Program-made: the position numbers and the translations under genes
Notes under the pieces: generated by a model
Told to the model about the DNA's origin: nothing
Database searches by the model: none
The model's input: the letters and a program-made list of their open reading frames with translations, nothing else
Shown: one piece after another, positions 22,853 through 32,512 of the stretch
Position numbering within the stretch: position 1 is the first letter of the stretch
Layout of the letters: each line of letters begins with the position of its first letter
Origin: Alnus glutinosa
Lineage: Eukaryota; Streptophyta; Magnoliopsida; Fagales; Betulaceae
Direction of reading: 5' to 3'
Length of the DNA stretch: 64,000 bases
Assembly (NCBI RefSeq): GCF_958979055.1
Contig: NC_084894.1
Coordinates: 2,795,001-2,859,000, forward strand

Positions 22853-24237
22853 GAGCTTGTTTGGCAAATTGGTTTTTGTTTTTGTTTTTGAGAACTGTTT
22901 TCGAGAACAAAATCAGAAAACCGGTTTTTGTTGTTTTTTCATTAAAAAAGTGTTTGGCAAATTGTTTCCAGAAACAGTTCTTGAAAATAGAAAACAATGA
23001 TTAAGGCGTTTGGACAACTATTTTCAAAACAGTTTTCACTTTTGAAGAAAAAATAAAAATAAAATATATTTATAAATTTTACATATTTTTTGTTTTCAAT
23101 GTTTTATTTTTTCACCTTCTCAGCCTTTTCAAGTATAAGAGATCAACACCATTCTCAACATCATAGCATCAATTTCTAAAAAAAAAAAAAAAAGACATTA
23201 GTAGCATCAAGTTATTGGGGGATGTCCTTCTCTTCTTTCCACTAAGATTTAATGAACATGAGAGAGTGACAAGAGAGATAAACGAGAGAGGAGGAGAGTG
23301 GAGAGTGCTCCAGCTGGAACACACCCCCACTGCTACCACTTCATCAACTGCCACATGCCCTTAGAACAGGACAACTTCAACCTTCTCAGCATAGACCTTC
23401 AAAGAATCAAAATCATATCAAAAACAGTGAGCGAAAACGTGAATTCCGCATAAACTCTAACGAGCTCATCCCAAACAACAAACGCCGAGTAATTGTTTCT
23501 ACAGAGATCGACCAATTCGTTCCAATAGCACGCCCGAAAGCTCGAAGGAAAGGTCGTCGAGGGCATCGAACCGTCAGAGGACGACGAAGCGAGAAATCCG
23601 ATCAACCAGTTCGGGTCGGGTCAGCTGCTATTCGTCCTGGCGTTTCCAGTGGAGGGGACGAGACACATGGAGTGATCTGTCTAAGTGGAGATGATAGAGC
23701 AGGAAAGGAGTGGAGGTCGAAAAGTACCTGAGCATCAGAGGCAACGACGGTGGAATGGTTTCGCAGAGAGAGTTGCTGTTGTTGTTGAATCCGTACCATC
23801 ATAGCTTCAAAATTCTAGGACAACCGTTTGCATTTTGGGGGGCTTTTCAGATTTTAGGAATGTGTGAACAAGTGAAACAGTACTGGTCTCTAAGCTCGAG
23901 GTTGGGCTTTCAGAGATAAGCGACTGGGCGTGGGAGTGAAGGAGAACTGGAGAAGAAGGATGAAAAATACCTTTGAAGTTTCGAACCCACGATCTGAGAT
24001 TGTATTATTTACTGTGCACTTAAGTTGGTTGTTGTGTTCTCCGTGTTTTCTTAAGAAAACAGAAAACCGTTTTTGAAAACATCTTAAAGATGTTTCCATA
24101 TTTTGTGTTTTTCCTGGTTTTTGTTTTCACTTGTTTTTGTTTTCAAAACATTTACCCAAGCGGCCTAATCACATTTGAAACGTGTTTCACTGTTTTGAAA
24201 ACAGAAAACCTGTTTCTGAAACAGCAACCAAACAGGC
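22853..24237. mobile_element. TIR transposon inserted in the RLP pseudogene promoter
   Basis: The element interrupts a sequence that is continuous in the paralogous promoters near 11270 and 34895 (GATGTTACCTCTTTCG), so its limits are known from an empty site. Ends are GAGCTTGTTTGGCAAA and, inverted, GCCTGTTTGGTTGC. The arms contain GTTTTTGTTTTTGAGAAC... and TTTTGAAAACAGAAAACC. The flanking repeat is TAC (22850-22852 and 24238-24240), which suggests a PIF/Harbinger- or CACTA-like 3-bp duplication. The 1385-bp body contains GC-richer sequence (23340-23960) with minus-strand frames of unknown origin. No transposase was recognised. Confidence 0.8.
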
Positions 24238-24240
24238 TAC

Positions 24241-24545
24241 CTCTTTCGTTTTTGCTAGTGGTATGGTTGGAGCCATTTGAGATGGTTTTTGCCGAGTCAT
24301 GTTGTTGAAAATTAGTATGAATCATAGAAAAGTTGTATGCAATTTATTTATTCTGACAACGACAAACCGATGGACTCTTTTGTTGTAATTCTGGTAAACC
24401 AACGGACAAATTTTCAAGTCAAAGAATTCTTCTTTTATTCACTGATTTGAGGTCTTAATTGGTGCAGGCTGCAGCAAGGTTTCGCCAGCTATGCATGGAA
24501 TTGGTTTGGTTAGTGCAATCTACGTCATGCTGCCACGCCTCCCAA
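24241..24545 (-). promoter_or_regulatory. Displaced distal promoter of RLP pseudogene
   Basis: Continues the homology to 11270-11560 (CTCTTTCGTTTTTGCTAGTGG ... AATTAGTATGAATCATAG ... GCTGCAGCAAGGTTTCGCCAGC), now about 1.4 kb further from the gene than in the sister copies. Confidence 0.6.
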
Positions 24546-24872
24546 GAGAACTATCAAATTCCAACATCGCTAAAATGTATCCTATTTAATTTATGACTTT
24601 TAAAAAACACACCCAAGGGTTTTCACATCGTAACCTTTTAAAAGTAGGATTTTAAAATGTGTAATTTAAAAAAAAAAAATTCTTAAAGGCACAGTTAATT
24701 ATTTGGTAAAATTGTAGTTTGACCTTTAAAATCACAAATTAGCCTTTAAAATTTTATGTTTTTAAAAAAAATTCAATTTTTTGCTATTTAAAAAAGCAGT
24801 TTTCTGCGTTTTCAAATCATAATTTTTTAAAAACACAATTTTTAAATAATTCATTTTCTACAATTTGATTTA
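24546..24872. repeat. Diverged MITE-like AT sequence
   Basis: Words such as TTTTCAAATCATAATTTTTTAAAAACACAATTTT resemble sequence at 26105-26445 and the MITE at 61601-61889. They are probably old members of one TIR family. Boundaries are not resolvable. Confidence 0.35.
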
Positions 24873-25412
24873 GGGATAATTTCACCATTAGTCCTTGGAG
24901 TTGGCAATAATTTTTTTTTTTTTTTCTGTAGTTCAAAAAGTTCATAGAAAGTCATCATGGTAAACAATAATTACGAATCACTCCCTGGATCAATTTTTCA
25001 TCCACTAGGTTAACAGATTTCGTTAGTCAGTTATGTCACACCCAATAGGAAGCTAACACATGTCTATTAATATATAAAAATAAAATAAAATAAAATATAA
25101 ATATAAATATAAATATTTGTTTTAAAAAAAAATTAAAAAATAAAAAATATACAAAGGGGTGGCTGCCAGTGAGGGTGGCCAGGCCACCCCAGACCACCTC
25201 AGGGGGTGGCGCACGGCCACCCTAGTGGTCAGGGGTGGGTACGGATTTTAGGGGTGGTCGCGCACCAGCCCTAAAGGGGACAGTCTCCCCTTTGTATTTT
25301 TTTTTATTTTTTTTTAAAACTAATATTTTTATTTATTTATTTACATTTGCATTAGATTTTATATTTTTTTAATTGTAATGGACACGTGTCGAGTTTTTAT
25401 TGGGTGTGACAG
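24873..25412. mobile_element. Truncated Mutator-like element F
   Basis: The left end GGGATAATTTCACCATTAGTCC resembles the starts of the other 9-bp-TSD elements. The subterminal text GTCACACCCAATAGGAAGC is mirrored on the right by TTTTTATTGGGTGTGAC. The centre (25155-25290) has GGGTGGCC/GGCCACCCC words. The right terminal part beyond 25412 is missing, so no target duplication can be checked. Confidence 0.6.
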
Positions 25413-26459
25413 TGAGCCCTTTCATGCCCTTTTCTCCGAATCTCCTTCTCCTCTCTCTCAGTTTTTCACCATAAAAACCATGATCCACGAAAATCCAACC
25501 GTCCAATCTCAAAACCGACTTCAGTAACATGATCCACAAAGCCCGATCTACATTTTGACCGAACATTTTGAGGTAAATCGCTAAACTCATATTTTGGACA
25601 TTTTTAGTAAATCTTGTAGAAATAAGTTTAACTTAGTGTTTTCTTTAGATTTTGTGTGATGTAGAGTTTCAAGGAGTTTCCCGAACATTAGGTGTTGGCT
25701 TGGTGAGCTTTTTAGGACTTAGTGCGTAACTTAATAACGTAGCTTTTGAGTGATTCAAAATGTTATCGAAAATGATTATTGCTTAGAATACTAAATAATG
25801 CAAATGTATTATATTTTTAGCAATACTTTGAATTAGTTTCTCTGCCTCATGGCATGGGTATATTCCACTAAAAGATTCTAACTTATCGTTGCCCATTCTT
25901 TTAATTATTTAAGAAAAAAAGAAAAAAAGTAAACACCATACATCATCAGATGAAGCAGTAACATTAATAAATGCTACCTACTCTAAATTGTGGGTTTTTT
26001 TTTTTTTTGGTCCATTCAAAGTTGGTCAGGGTGACTAATTGTGGTCTTTGTTCTGATCTTCACGGATTTATTGCAAATGCTACGGATTCAAAGATTCATT
26101 GCACCAGTTTTCCAAATTATTTTTCCAAAATTTCTTTGAATTTACGATTTTAAATAATGCGAATTTAAAATAATAATTTTAAAATATGTGATTTAAAAAA
26201 TTGAGTTTTAAAAACGCAATTAAATATTTGACAAAATTATAATTTGACCTTTAAAATTACAAGTTAGCCTTTAAAATTTTACGTTTTCAAAAAAGCATCG
26301 CATTTTCTACAATTTGAAAAAATAATTTTCTGTGTTTTCAAATCGTAATTTTTTAAAAACGTAATTTTCAAACGATTTATTTTCTGCGATTTGATTTAAA
26401 ATCATACTTCTTAATTACTTATAAAATCACAATCCGAAACGCACGCTAAGCCATCTATT
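25413..26459. other. Intergenic, nothing recognised
   Basis: 25413-25800 is unassigned single-copy-looking sequence with a pyrimidine tract. 26105-26445 is a diverged MITE-like stretch whose right end CCGAAACGCACGCTAAG resembles TIR ends at 61601-61889. No gene is supported. Confidence 0.4.
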
Positions 26460-26564
26460 TTTTTTTTTTGACATGTCCACACAAGAGGGGGAGGGGAGAT
26501 TTAAATTAGTGACTTCCGCTTCACGAGACGTAGTCTCCAACCGCTTGAGCTATTTCTTGGGGAC
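26460..26564 (-). mobile_element. tRNA-derived SINE with 16-bp target duplication
   Basis: Read on the minus strand it starts GGTCCCCAAGAAATAGCTCAAG, contains an A-box-like TAGCTCAAGCGGTTGGAGA and a degenerate B-box region near AATTTAAATCTCCCC, and ends in an A-run. Both sides carry CGCTAAGCCATCTATT (26444-26459 and 26565-26580), a perfect 16-bp duplication typical of LINE-mobilised SINEs. Length is only 105 bp. Confidence 0.85.
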
Positions 26565-26580
26565 CGCTAAGCCATCTATT

Positions 26581-27282
26581 AATCTCACGTCAGCCAGCAA
26601 GGTAACTTTGCTTAAAAACCCAAGCCTAACTTTGGGAAAATGATGAGGTGTAAACAGATTTTTTTTTTTTTTTTTTTAATGGCTTGGGCCTAGAGTTTTT
26701 TGTTTGGGCTTGTAAAGAATAAATTCTTCTGGTTTGGGGCTGGGCTAAAATTCTTGAGTTGGACTTGGACCAATTTTTATTTTATTTATTTATTTATTTT
26801 CCTGACAATTTTCCCAAATTTTGGGGTGGGGTAGAGTGTCTCGGCCACTAAGAAAATACTTTAACATAAACTATTTAATTTTTTATTTTTTTTCTATCAT
26901 TAAAATGGACAAGTGTGAAGAGTTAAAACTAACCAATTAATTTGGGTAGGATATTTTTGAAAATTAATAAAATGAGGGCGGCTATCTTATTGGGAATGAT
27001 GGGGATTGTATTCAAATAATGCAATAATGCATCCCCCAATATTCCAACTAATTAATGAAAAATGTTGAAAATCCATTGGACAGTTGACAATTCAGCCTTC
27101 AATATTGAATTTTATCAATTCCAAAACGACAAGCTGCGCTTCTTTCCAATTTCTTCTCACCAGATACAACGTTGAACTTCGTAACACCATTGATGATAAA
27201 ATTATTATTTATCAATTTTAATCCAAAAAAAAGAAAGTCATACGCTGGAAAGTCATCATCTCTGATCAAAACATTTCCTTGT
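26581..27282. other. Upstream flank of RLP copy 3, duplicated
   Basis: From about 26700 (TTGGGCTTGTAAAGAATAAATTC) to the gene the sequence is paralogous to 35936-36455 upstream of the RLP pseudogene at 36560. This gives the left limit of that duplication. It contains a T-run and no gene of its own. Confidence 0.6.
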
Positions 27283-27388
27283 TATATATACACTTGCAAT
27301 TTTTTTCTTGCTTCTTCAAGAACTTTGCCTTCCATTCTTTTGGTCCAGAAAAGAGATGATACATGACTATATGCATGCTTCCTCTGGT
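27283..27388 (+). promoter_or_regulatory. Core promoter and leader of RLP copy 3
   Basis: TATATATA at 27283-27290 lies 99 bp before the chosen ATG. The segment TTATATATACACTTGCAATTTTTTTCTTGC is conserved, in inverse orientation, in the minus-strand copies, and directly upstream of the 36560 pseudogene. An in-frame ATG at 27308 would add 27 residues but is not conserved as protein in the other copies. Confidence 0.6.
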
Positions 27389-29524
27389 ATGAGTAATCAA
27401 ACAAGAACCATGCAAGACTTGATGCCTCGGCATCTCCTCTTCACCTTGTTGTTTCTCTTTGGCATTTTCTCTGCAAATCATGCGTGCAACCAAACAGACC
27501 GCAGCTCTCTCTTGTCATTGTCCTTTAATACTTCTTCTCCTCCATTAAATTGGTCTTCCATTGATTGTTGCCGTTGGGAAGGTATTTCTTGTGATGATAA
27601 AGGTCAGGTCACCCATATTTGGTTACCCTATAAAGGCCTCAAAGGGAGTATATCTCCTTCTCTTGGAAACCTTTCATATCTCTCTCATCTCAATCTCTCC
27701 CACAATTCACTTTCCGATCCTCTCCCTATGGGATTATTTTCTTCCTTGAATCAACTCAAGGTCCTTGATTTGAGCTACAACCGTCTATTTGGAGATATAT
27801 CTGGCTGGCCTGCCTCCACTGAAATAGTTGACATATCTAGCAATCACTTCAACGGGACAATCCAATCTTCATTCATTCAAAGAGCATGGAGGTTGGTTGA
27901 GCTCAATGTCAGCAACAATAGTTTTGCAGGCCCTATTCCTTCCTATCCTTGCACCGATTCTTCCTTTGTCAGGCTCCTTGATTTCTCTCATAATCTTCAT
28001 AGTGGCCAAGTTCCTAGTGGACTGGGGTCATGTTCCAAACTAAAGGTTTTTCGGGCAGGTTTTAACTCACTCTCAGGATTGCTTCCTCGTGATATCTACA
28101 ATGCAACGGGGCTAGAAGAAATCTCCTTACCTTCCAATGACCTTTCAGGATCCATAAACAGTGACATTGTGAACCTTACAAAACTCACCAACCTTGAGTT
28201 ATATGGAAATGAATTGAGTGGCAAGCTCCCTGCGAATATTGGAAAGCTCTCCAAGTTAAAGTACTTACTTCTTCATACAAACTCCTTAACAGGTTCTTTG
28301 CCCCCATCTTTGATGAATTGCACAAATCTCACAGATTTGATTTTACGGCACAATTTCTTTGAAGGAGACATCTCCACCTTTAACTTCTCTGCTCTTCGTC
28401 AACTTACAACTATTGACCTAGGGTTTAATACCTTTTTCGGTAACTTTCCAATAAGCCTTTACTCATGCAAGTCCCTAAGAGCAGTTCGACTTTCTTACAA
28501 TAGACTAGAAGGACAAGTCCTACCAGAGGTGGCTCAATTGGAATTCTTGTCTTTCCTTGCACTTAGTTATAATAGGCTAACCAATATCACAGGGGCAATC
28601 AAGATTCTGATGCATTGCAAGACTCTCAGCGTAGTCCTCCTTGGAGGAAATTTTTTGCACGAGGCAATACCAACTGATGATAGTATAGTTGGTTCTTATG
28701 GATTCGAGAATATCCGAGTTTTGGGTCTTGGTGACTGCCAATTGATGGGCCAATTTCCCATATGGCTATCTAAGCTTAAGAAGCTAGAAGTTCTAAATCT
28801 AATTTCCAATCGTATCACAGGTTCAATTCCTAGTTGGTTGTCAACTCTTCCAAGGCTCTTCGCTTTAGACTTATCTAATAACCTCATTTCAGGTGAATTC
28901 CCGAAGGAACTTTGTACATTGCCAGCATTAGTATTAGCAAGGACTCTAGTAGACAATAGCTACTTGAATTTACCTATTTTTTCTGCTAGAGATGGTACCT
29001 TAGGCCAGTATAATGTTCTTTCGAACATGCGACCAACAATAAAAATTGCAAACAACAGTCTTTGTGGCAACATCCCTATTGAGATTGGTGGTTTGAAGTT
29101 GCTTCGTCAACTGGATCTCAGGCATAACAACTTCTCAGGCAACATTCCACATCAAATATCTGAGCTCTCAAACTTGGAAGTACTGGATCTCTCTACAAAT
29201 CGGTTGTCCGGCGAAATACCGGAATCACTAAGTAGGCTGCATTTCTTGTCTCGTTTTAGTGTTGCAAACAATAATCTGCGTGGACCAATACCATCAAGCA
29301 CTCAGTTACAAAGCTTTGATGCCTCTGCATATGAGGGAAACCTTGGACTTTGTGGCCCCCCACTTCCACATGAGTGTGCCGATATTGTTAGTAGCAATGA
29401 AGACATTAAGGATGAGGAAGATGGGCCTAGAATCCCATGGTTTCCAGTTAGTGTAGTGCTCGGTTTCATTGTAGGTTTTTGGGGAGTTTGTGGTCCTCTG
29501 ATTTATAAATTAATGTCTGCCTAG
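27389..29524 (+). CDS. LRR receptor-like protein copy 3, tail-truncated
   Basis: A 711-codon frame from the ATG homologous to the other copies (MSNQTRTMQDL). It has a signal peptide, the cap DCCRWEGISC, the full LRR array, an island after LVDNSYLNLPIF, the C-terminal cap NLGLCGPPLPHEC, an acidic stretch and a membrane helix VSVVLGFIVGFWGVCG. It then ends abruptly with PLIYKLMSA. Against the copy at 32513, the codons for LFSYKWRVAYF are missing and a TAG follows two codons after the homologous Met. Sequence matching the old 3' end (TTCTTTAAAATTACATATTCG) is still present just downstream. The extracellular part therefore looks functional but the cytosolic tail is lost. It could be a membrane decoy, a partner that signals only through its helix, or an early pseudogene. 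There is no kinase domain. Confidence 0.9.
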   Translation: MSNQTRTMQDLMPRHLLFTLLFLFGIFSANHACNQTDRSSLLSLSFNTSSPPLNWSSIDCCRWEGISCDDKGQVTHIWLPYKGLKGSISPSLGNLSYLSHLNLSHNSLSDPLPMGLFSSLNQLKVLDLSYNRLFGDISGWPASTEIVDISSNHFNGTIQSSFIQRAWRLVELNVSNNSFAGPIPSYPCTDSSFVRLLDFSHNLHSGQVPSGLGSCSKLKVFRAGFNSLSGLLPRDIYNATGLEEISLPSNDLSGSINSDIVNLTKLTNLELYGNELSGKLPANIGKLSKLKYLLLHTNSLTGSLPPSLMNCTNLTDLILRHNFFEGDISTFNFSALRQLTTIDLGFNTFFGNFPISLYSCKSLRAVRLSYNRLEGQVLPEVAQLEFLSFLALSYNRLTNITGAIKILMHCKTLSVVLLGGNFLHEAIPTDDSIVGSYGFENIRVLGLGDCQLMGQFPIWLSKLKKLEVLNLISNRITGSIPSWLSTLPRLFALDLSNNLISGEFPKELCTLPALVLARTLVDNSYLNLPIFSARDGTLGQYNVLSNMRPTIKIANNSLCGNIPIEIGGLKLLRQLDLRHNNFSGNIPHQISELSNLEVLDLSTNRLSGEIPESLSRLHFLSRFSVANNNLRGPIPSSTQLQSFDASAYEGNLGLCGPPLPHECADIVSSNEDIKDEEDGPRIPWFPVSVVLGFIVGFWGVCGPLIYKLMSA

Positions 29525-30204
29525 CAGTGTCTTTGGCCAGATTGCACATTTCTTTAAAATTACATATTCGTTGCTCTAGAGTTGTTATCAATTTGGTTTC
29601 TCAATTTTCAATTTGAAAGAATTAGTTTTCATTGTTGTCTGGATATTCCGTCTTTAAAAAATAAGGGAAGCTAAGAAAAAAAAAAAAAAAGCAAATCAGT
29701 TCTTATTGAAAGAAAATATGTTGCAATTTTCTGCAGAAACAGAGTCGAAAAACAGGGAAGTTGGGAGCTGCAAAATCTGATTTTTTTTTTTTTTTTTTTT
29801 CTATTCTTTTCTCTCGTTCTAGCAGTTGCAACTTCAAATGTTAATCATGTCAATTATACAACCCAGATTTTTTGTGGGCAAATTTAATCAAACTGAGCAA
29901 TTTTTAAGAGCTTATAATCAAATTCAGTGGAGAGAGTCATTAACATCATTCCTACGTACACCAAATAGTGAGTGATCTTTCATTATAAGTTTTAAATTAG
30001 TCCTCTCTTTTACCTAACAATACCCACTTGGCAACTTGCAGCAACGAATATTGTTTCATAAGTGCTGATTTGCTTCAGCTTAATTTCTTAGTAGCCCTTG
30101 TGTGTCATGATTAATGGAATATCCAGCCAACAAAGAGAAGTAACTTATTCAAGTTGAAACTTGAGACCCCTTTGTAACCTTTTCCCTATTGGCTTAGGAA
30201 AAAA
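29525..30204. other. 3' flank of RLP copy 3
   Basis: 29550-29620 still matches the 3' end of intact RLPs. The rest has A- and T-runs (29675-29690, 29781-29802) and no gene. Confidence 0.5.
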
Positions 30205-31015
30205 AAAATCGTTGAAACTTGAGAAACAAATTGATTATAGGCTCTAGATTGACCAATATGTAATTTTTTATTTTTTATTTTTTGTAAAAAAAAAAAAAAG
30301 ATAATAGATTCATAACCTCCTGTGCAATTTGGCCAAATATTCAAGGTAGTTGCAGGCTGCTGACTTGACTTCAACAGATTTCATGGCGTTATGGAAAGAG
30401 TAGCTGTCAAAGACTCAAACGCCCTCTGCCCTTTGAATGTTTCTCATCCTTTCCTGTCTCACTTCACCGCAAGTAGAAGCCGACGAGAGAAAAGAGTGAG
30501 GCTATGACCAAAGACCCAACCATAGGCAAAGCCATGGCCGAACCACTGGGACCTCCTTGGAGGCCAGAGCAGCTGGTCAGATAATAAGTAATCAATATGA
30601 GATTAGACACCCATATAATACCATCACTATCTACCCACCCCATGGTAGACTTAACTTTTCAAAGTGTCACAATCTTCTGTTCAAATTTGTAACATTTTCT
30701 TAAGGACTCACATCATGCTTTTATACCTGTTTTTTGGGCCAAATTAAAGCAATGAAAAGAAAAGGTCCAGAAGATTGAAGCTTGTATACCTCTCTATATA
30801 TGTTTGCCCAAATTGCAAGTATATATAACGAGGAATTGTTTTAGTTAGAGATGAGATGTTAACTATTTTCTATTTACTAGTGGATTTGCTTTGAGCCATT
30901 TCATTTGAGTGTTGCTAAGTCTACATACCTGTTGAAACTATGAATCATAAAAAAGTAATATGTCATTTATTTATAATTATTAAGATAATGATAACCAATG
31001 GCCCCTTTTGTTGTA
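30205..31015 (-). pseudogene. Ghost RLP locus: 3' end and promoter remain, coding body gone
   Basis: 30205-30270 (TTGAAACTTGAGAAACAAATTGATTATAGG...GACCAATATGTAATTTTT) matches the last bases and 3' flank of minus-strand RLPs (compare 32455-32540). 30725-31015 matches their promoter: TTTTTTGGGCCAAATTAAAG, TTGCAAGTATATATAACGAGG, GTTAGAGATGAGATGTTA, AACTATGAATCATA. Between the two, where about 2.2 kb of LRR coding sequence should lie, there are only about 450 bp unrelated to LRRs. The locus is therefore a sixth family member whose gene body was lost. The TATA at about 30821-30828 is intact. Confidence 0.75.
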
Positions 31016-31218
31016 ATTCTAGCTAGGATCTTTTTTTTTGAATAAAATTACTGAAAAAGAAAAGGTCCCCGTTTAGCGAGCTTGGCTAAGCTAAGATGCC
31101 AAATCCCTCAACCTTTGGAGTCTTTTTTGTGATGATTTCAGGGAAAATTGAGAGAAAAATGACCAAGAGTTAAATACTTGGACGACATTTTCGACATAGA
31201 AAATTGACCAAAGACTAG
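31016..31218. other. Short spacer
   Basis: AT-rich sequence between the ghost promoter and the LTR. No feature recognised. Confidence 0.4.
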
Positions 31219-31725
31219 TGTTGGGAATAAATCCTTACTTAGACCAGCCCATCCGGAGAGTGATGGACTGATCAGGTCAGAATCGGCCCAAGAAGAATTG
31301 GGCCGTTACAAAGCTAAGGCCAGGGACAAGCATGTCCCAGGAACTCGAAGCCGAAGTGCATGTACCACAATGCCTTGTGCAGATCGCTGAAAATATCTCC
31401 TGTAGGTGATAAGGATGACAGTGCAAGTGCAGGTGATAAGGATGACAGGACAAGGAGTGATTCCCAAGCGTAGGACCCGAGGAATTGCTTGCTTGCTAAG
31501 CAAGCTCAGCACTATAAATACATCTCATACTCCAAGTATAAGATGGAAAAATTTCAAATGATAAAAGTAGACTATCTCTCCCAAACACTAACTTAAGCAT
31601 CGGAGTAAGATTCCCGGAAAAATCTCTTCTAACTCTACTTGTCTTGCAGGATCTTTGAGGAAAGCTTGAAGAACACGAGAAGGACGTGCTGATTCACATG
31701 CACCTTACTAGAAACTATACCAACA
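31219..31725 (+). mobile_element. LTR of a plus-strand gypsy-like retrotransposon
   Basis: Begins TGTTGGGAATAAATCC and ends ACTATACCAACA, 507 bp, with TGTTGG/CCAACA inverted termini. TATAAATA lies at 31513-31520. The phrase TTTGGCGCCATTCGTGGGAA follows directly, so it is a 5' LTR in plus orientation or a solo-like remnant with a short internal stub. It is related in type, but not in sequence, to the LTR at 3868-4403. Confidence 0.7.
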
Positions 31726-31726
31726 G

Positions 31727-31748
31727 TTTGGCGCCATTCGTGGGAACA
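31727..31748 (+). other. Primer-binding-site region after the LTR
   Basis: TTTGGCGCCATTCGTGGGAA is the plus-strand counterpart of the phrase at 3840-3864, here with C-to-A and other changes. It confirms the LTR end at CCAACA. Confidence 0.6.
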
Positions 31749-32512
31749 ATTATTTGTTTCTCATGAAAAAGAAATCCTGTAGTTACATTAAATCAGATTA
31801 TTGACAAATTAATGAAACAGGATTTGGCAGGACTTGTTAACAAAATAAACCGATCATACATATCACCACTTCCAATTGTGTACTCTTCTGCATTGTAAGT
31901 GAAAGTAATATTTTTTCTGTAAGGAAGTCTACAAAAGCAAATATACAAGAAGGAATTATACAACTGAGATTGGATGGAATTTGGAATTCAGGAAACAATT
32001 AATCAAGAGCATGTTAAGAAAGAACCCAGACCACAGACCAACAGTGACTTCAACTGACCAAACCCTGTCATATCTTTTTGAAAGCAACAACTTGTTGCAT
32101 GATCGAGATTCCGTCCATTTTAACAAATTGGGCTAACCGAAGGACTTTTTTACCCACGATTGGTTGTTTAAGGGCTTGAGTGTTACAATTGGTAGTTTAT
32201 GAGTGCAATATGGTCAATCTCAAATTTAATGGTGATTTTAAAAGTCACATAAACTTTGAGATGACAAAAAAAAAAAAAAAAGATCAAAAGATGGTCTTAT
32301 CATTATTCTTATTTCTTTTGGTTGGAAATTTAAAATTATTTTTTCTCATAAAGGTTTTGGCTTTAACCGCCCTTGATTAATAGTCAGGAGGACAAGGGGA
32401 TCACATTGAAGCAAATGGCCAAAAAAGTAACAAAGCCTTAAAAATTATTCAAATTGAAACTCGAGAAACCAAAATGATGCAAGACTATAAAGCGACCAAT
32501 TGATAATAGCCT
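31749..32512. other. Element stub and 3' flank of the RLP at 32513
   Basis: 31749-32050 shows no gag or pol motif, so the retroelement is truncated. 32100-32180 shares a phrase with 19670-19780. 32395-32512 is the conserved 3' flank of the RLP gene. An A-run lies at 32266-32281. Confidence 0.45.

Noticed and set aside
26460..26564. Functional tRNA gene
   Set aside because: The A box is tRNA-like, but no cloverleaf closes, the B box is degenerate, and an A tail with a 16-bp duplication shows a SINE.
27308..27388. N-terminal extension of RLP copy 3 from an upstream in-frame ATG
   Set aside because: The extension is leader sequence near the TATA box and is not conserved as protein; the homologous start is at 27389.
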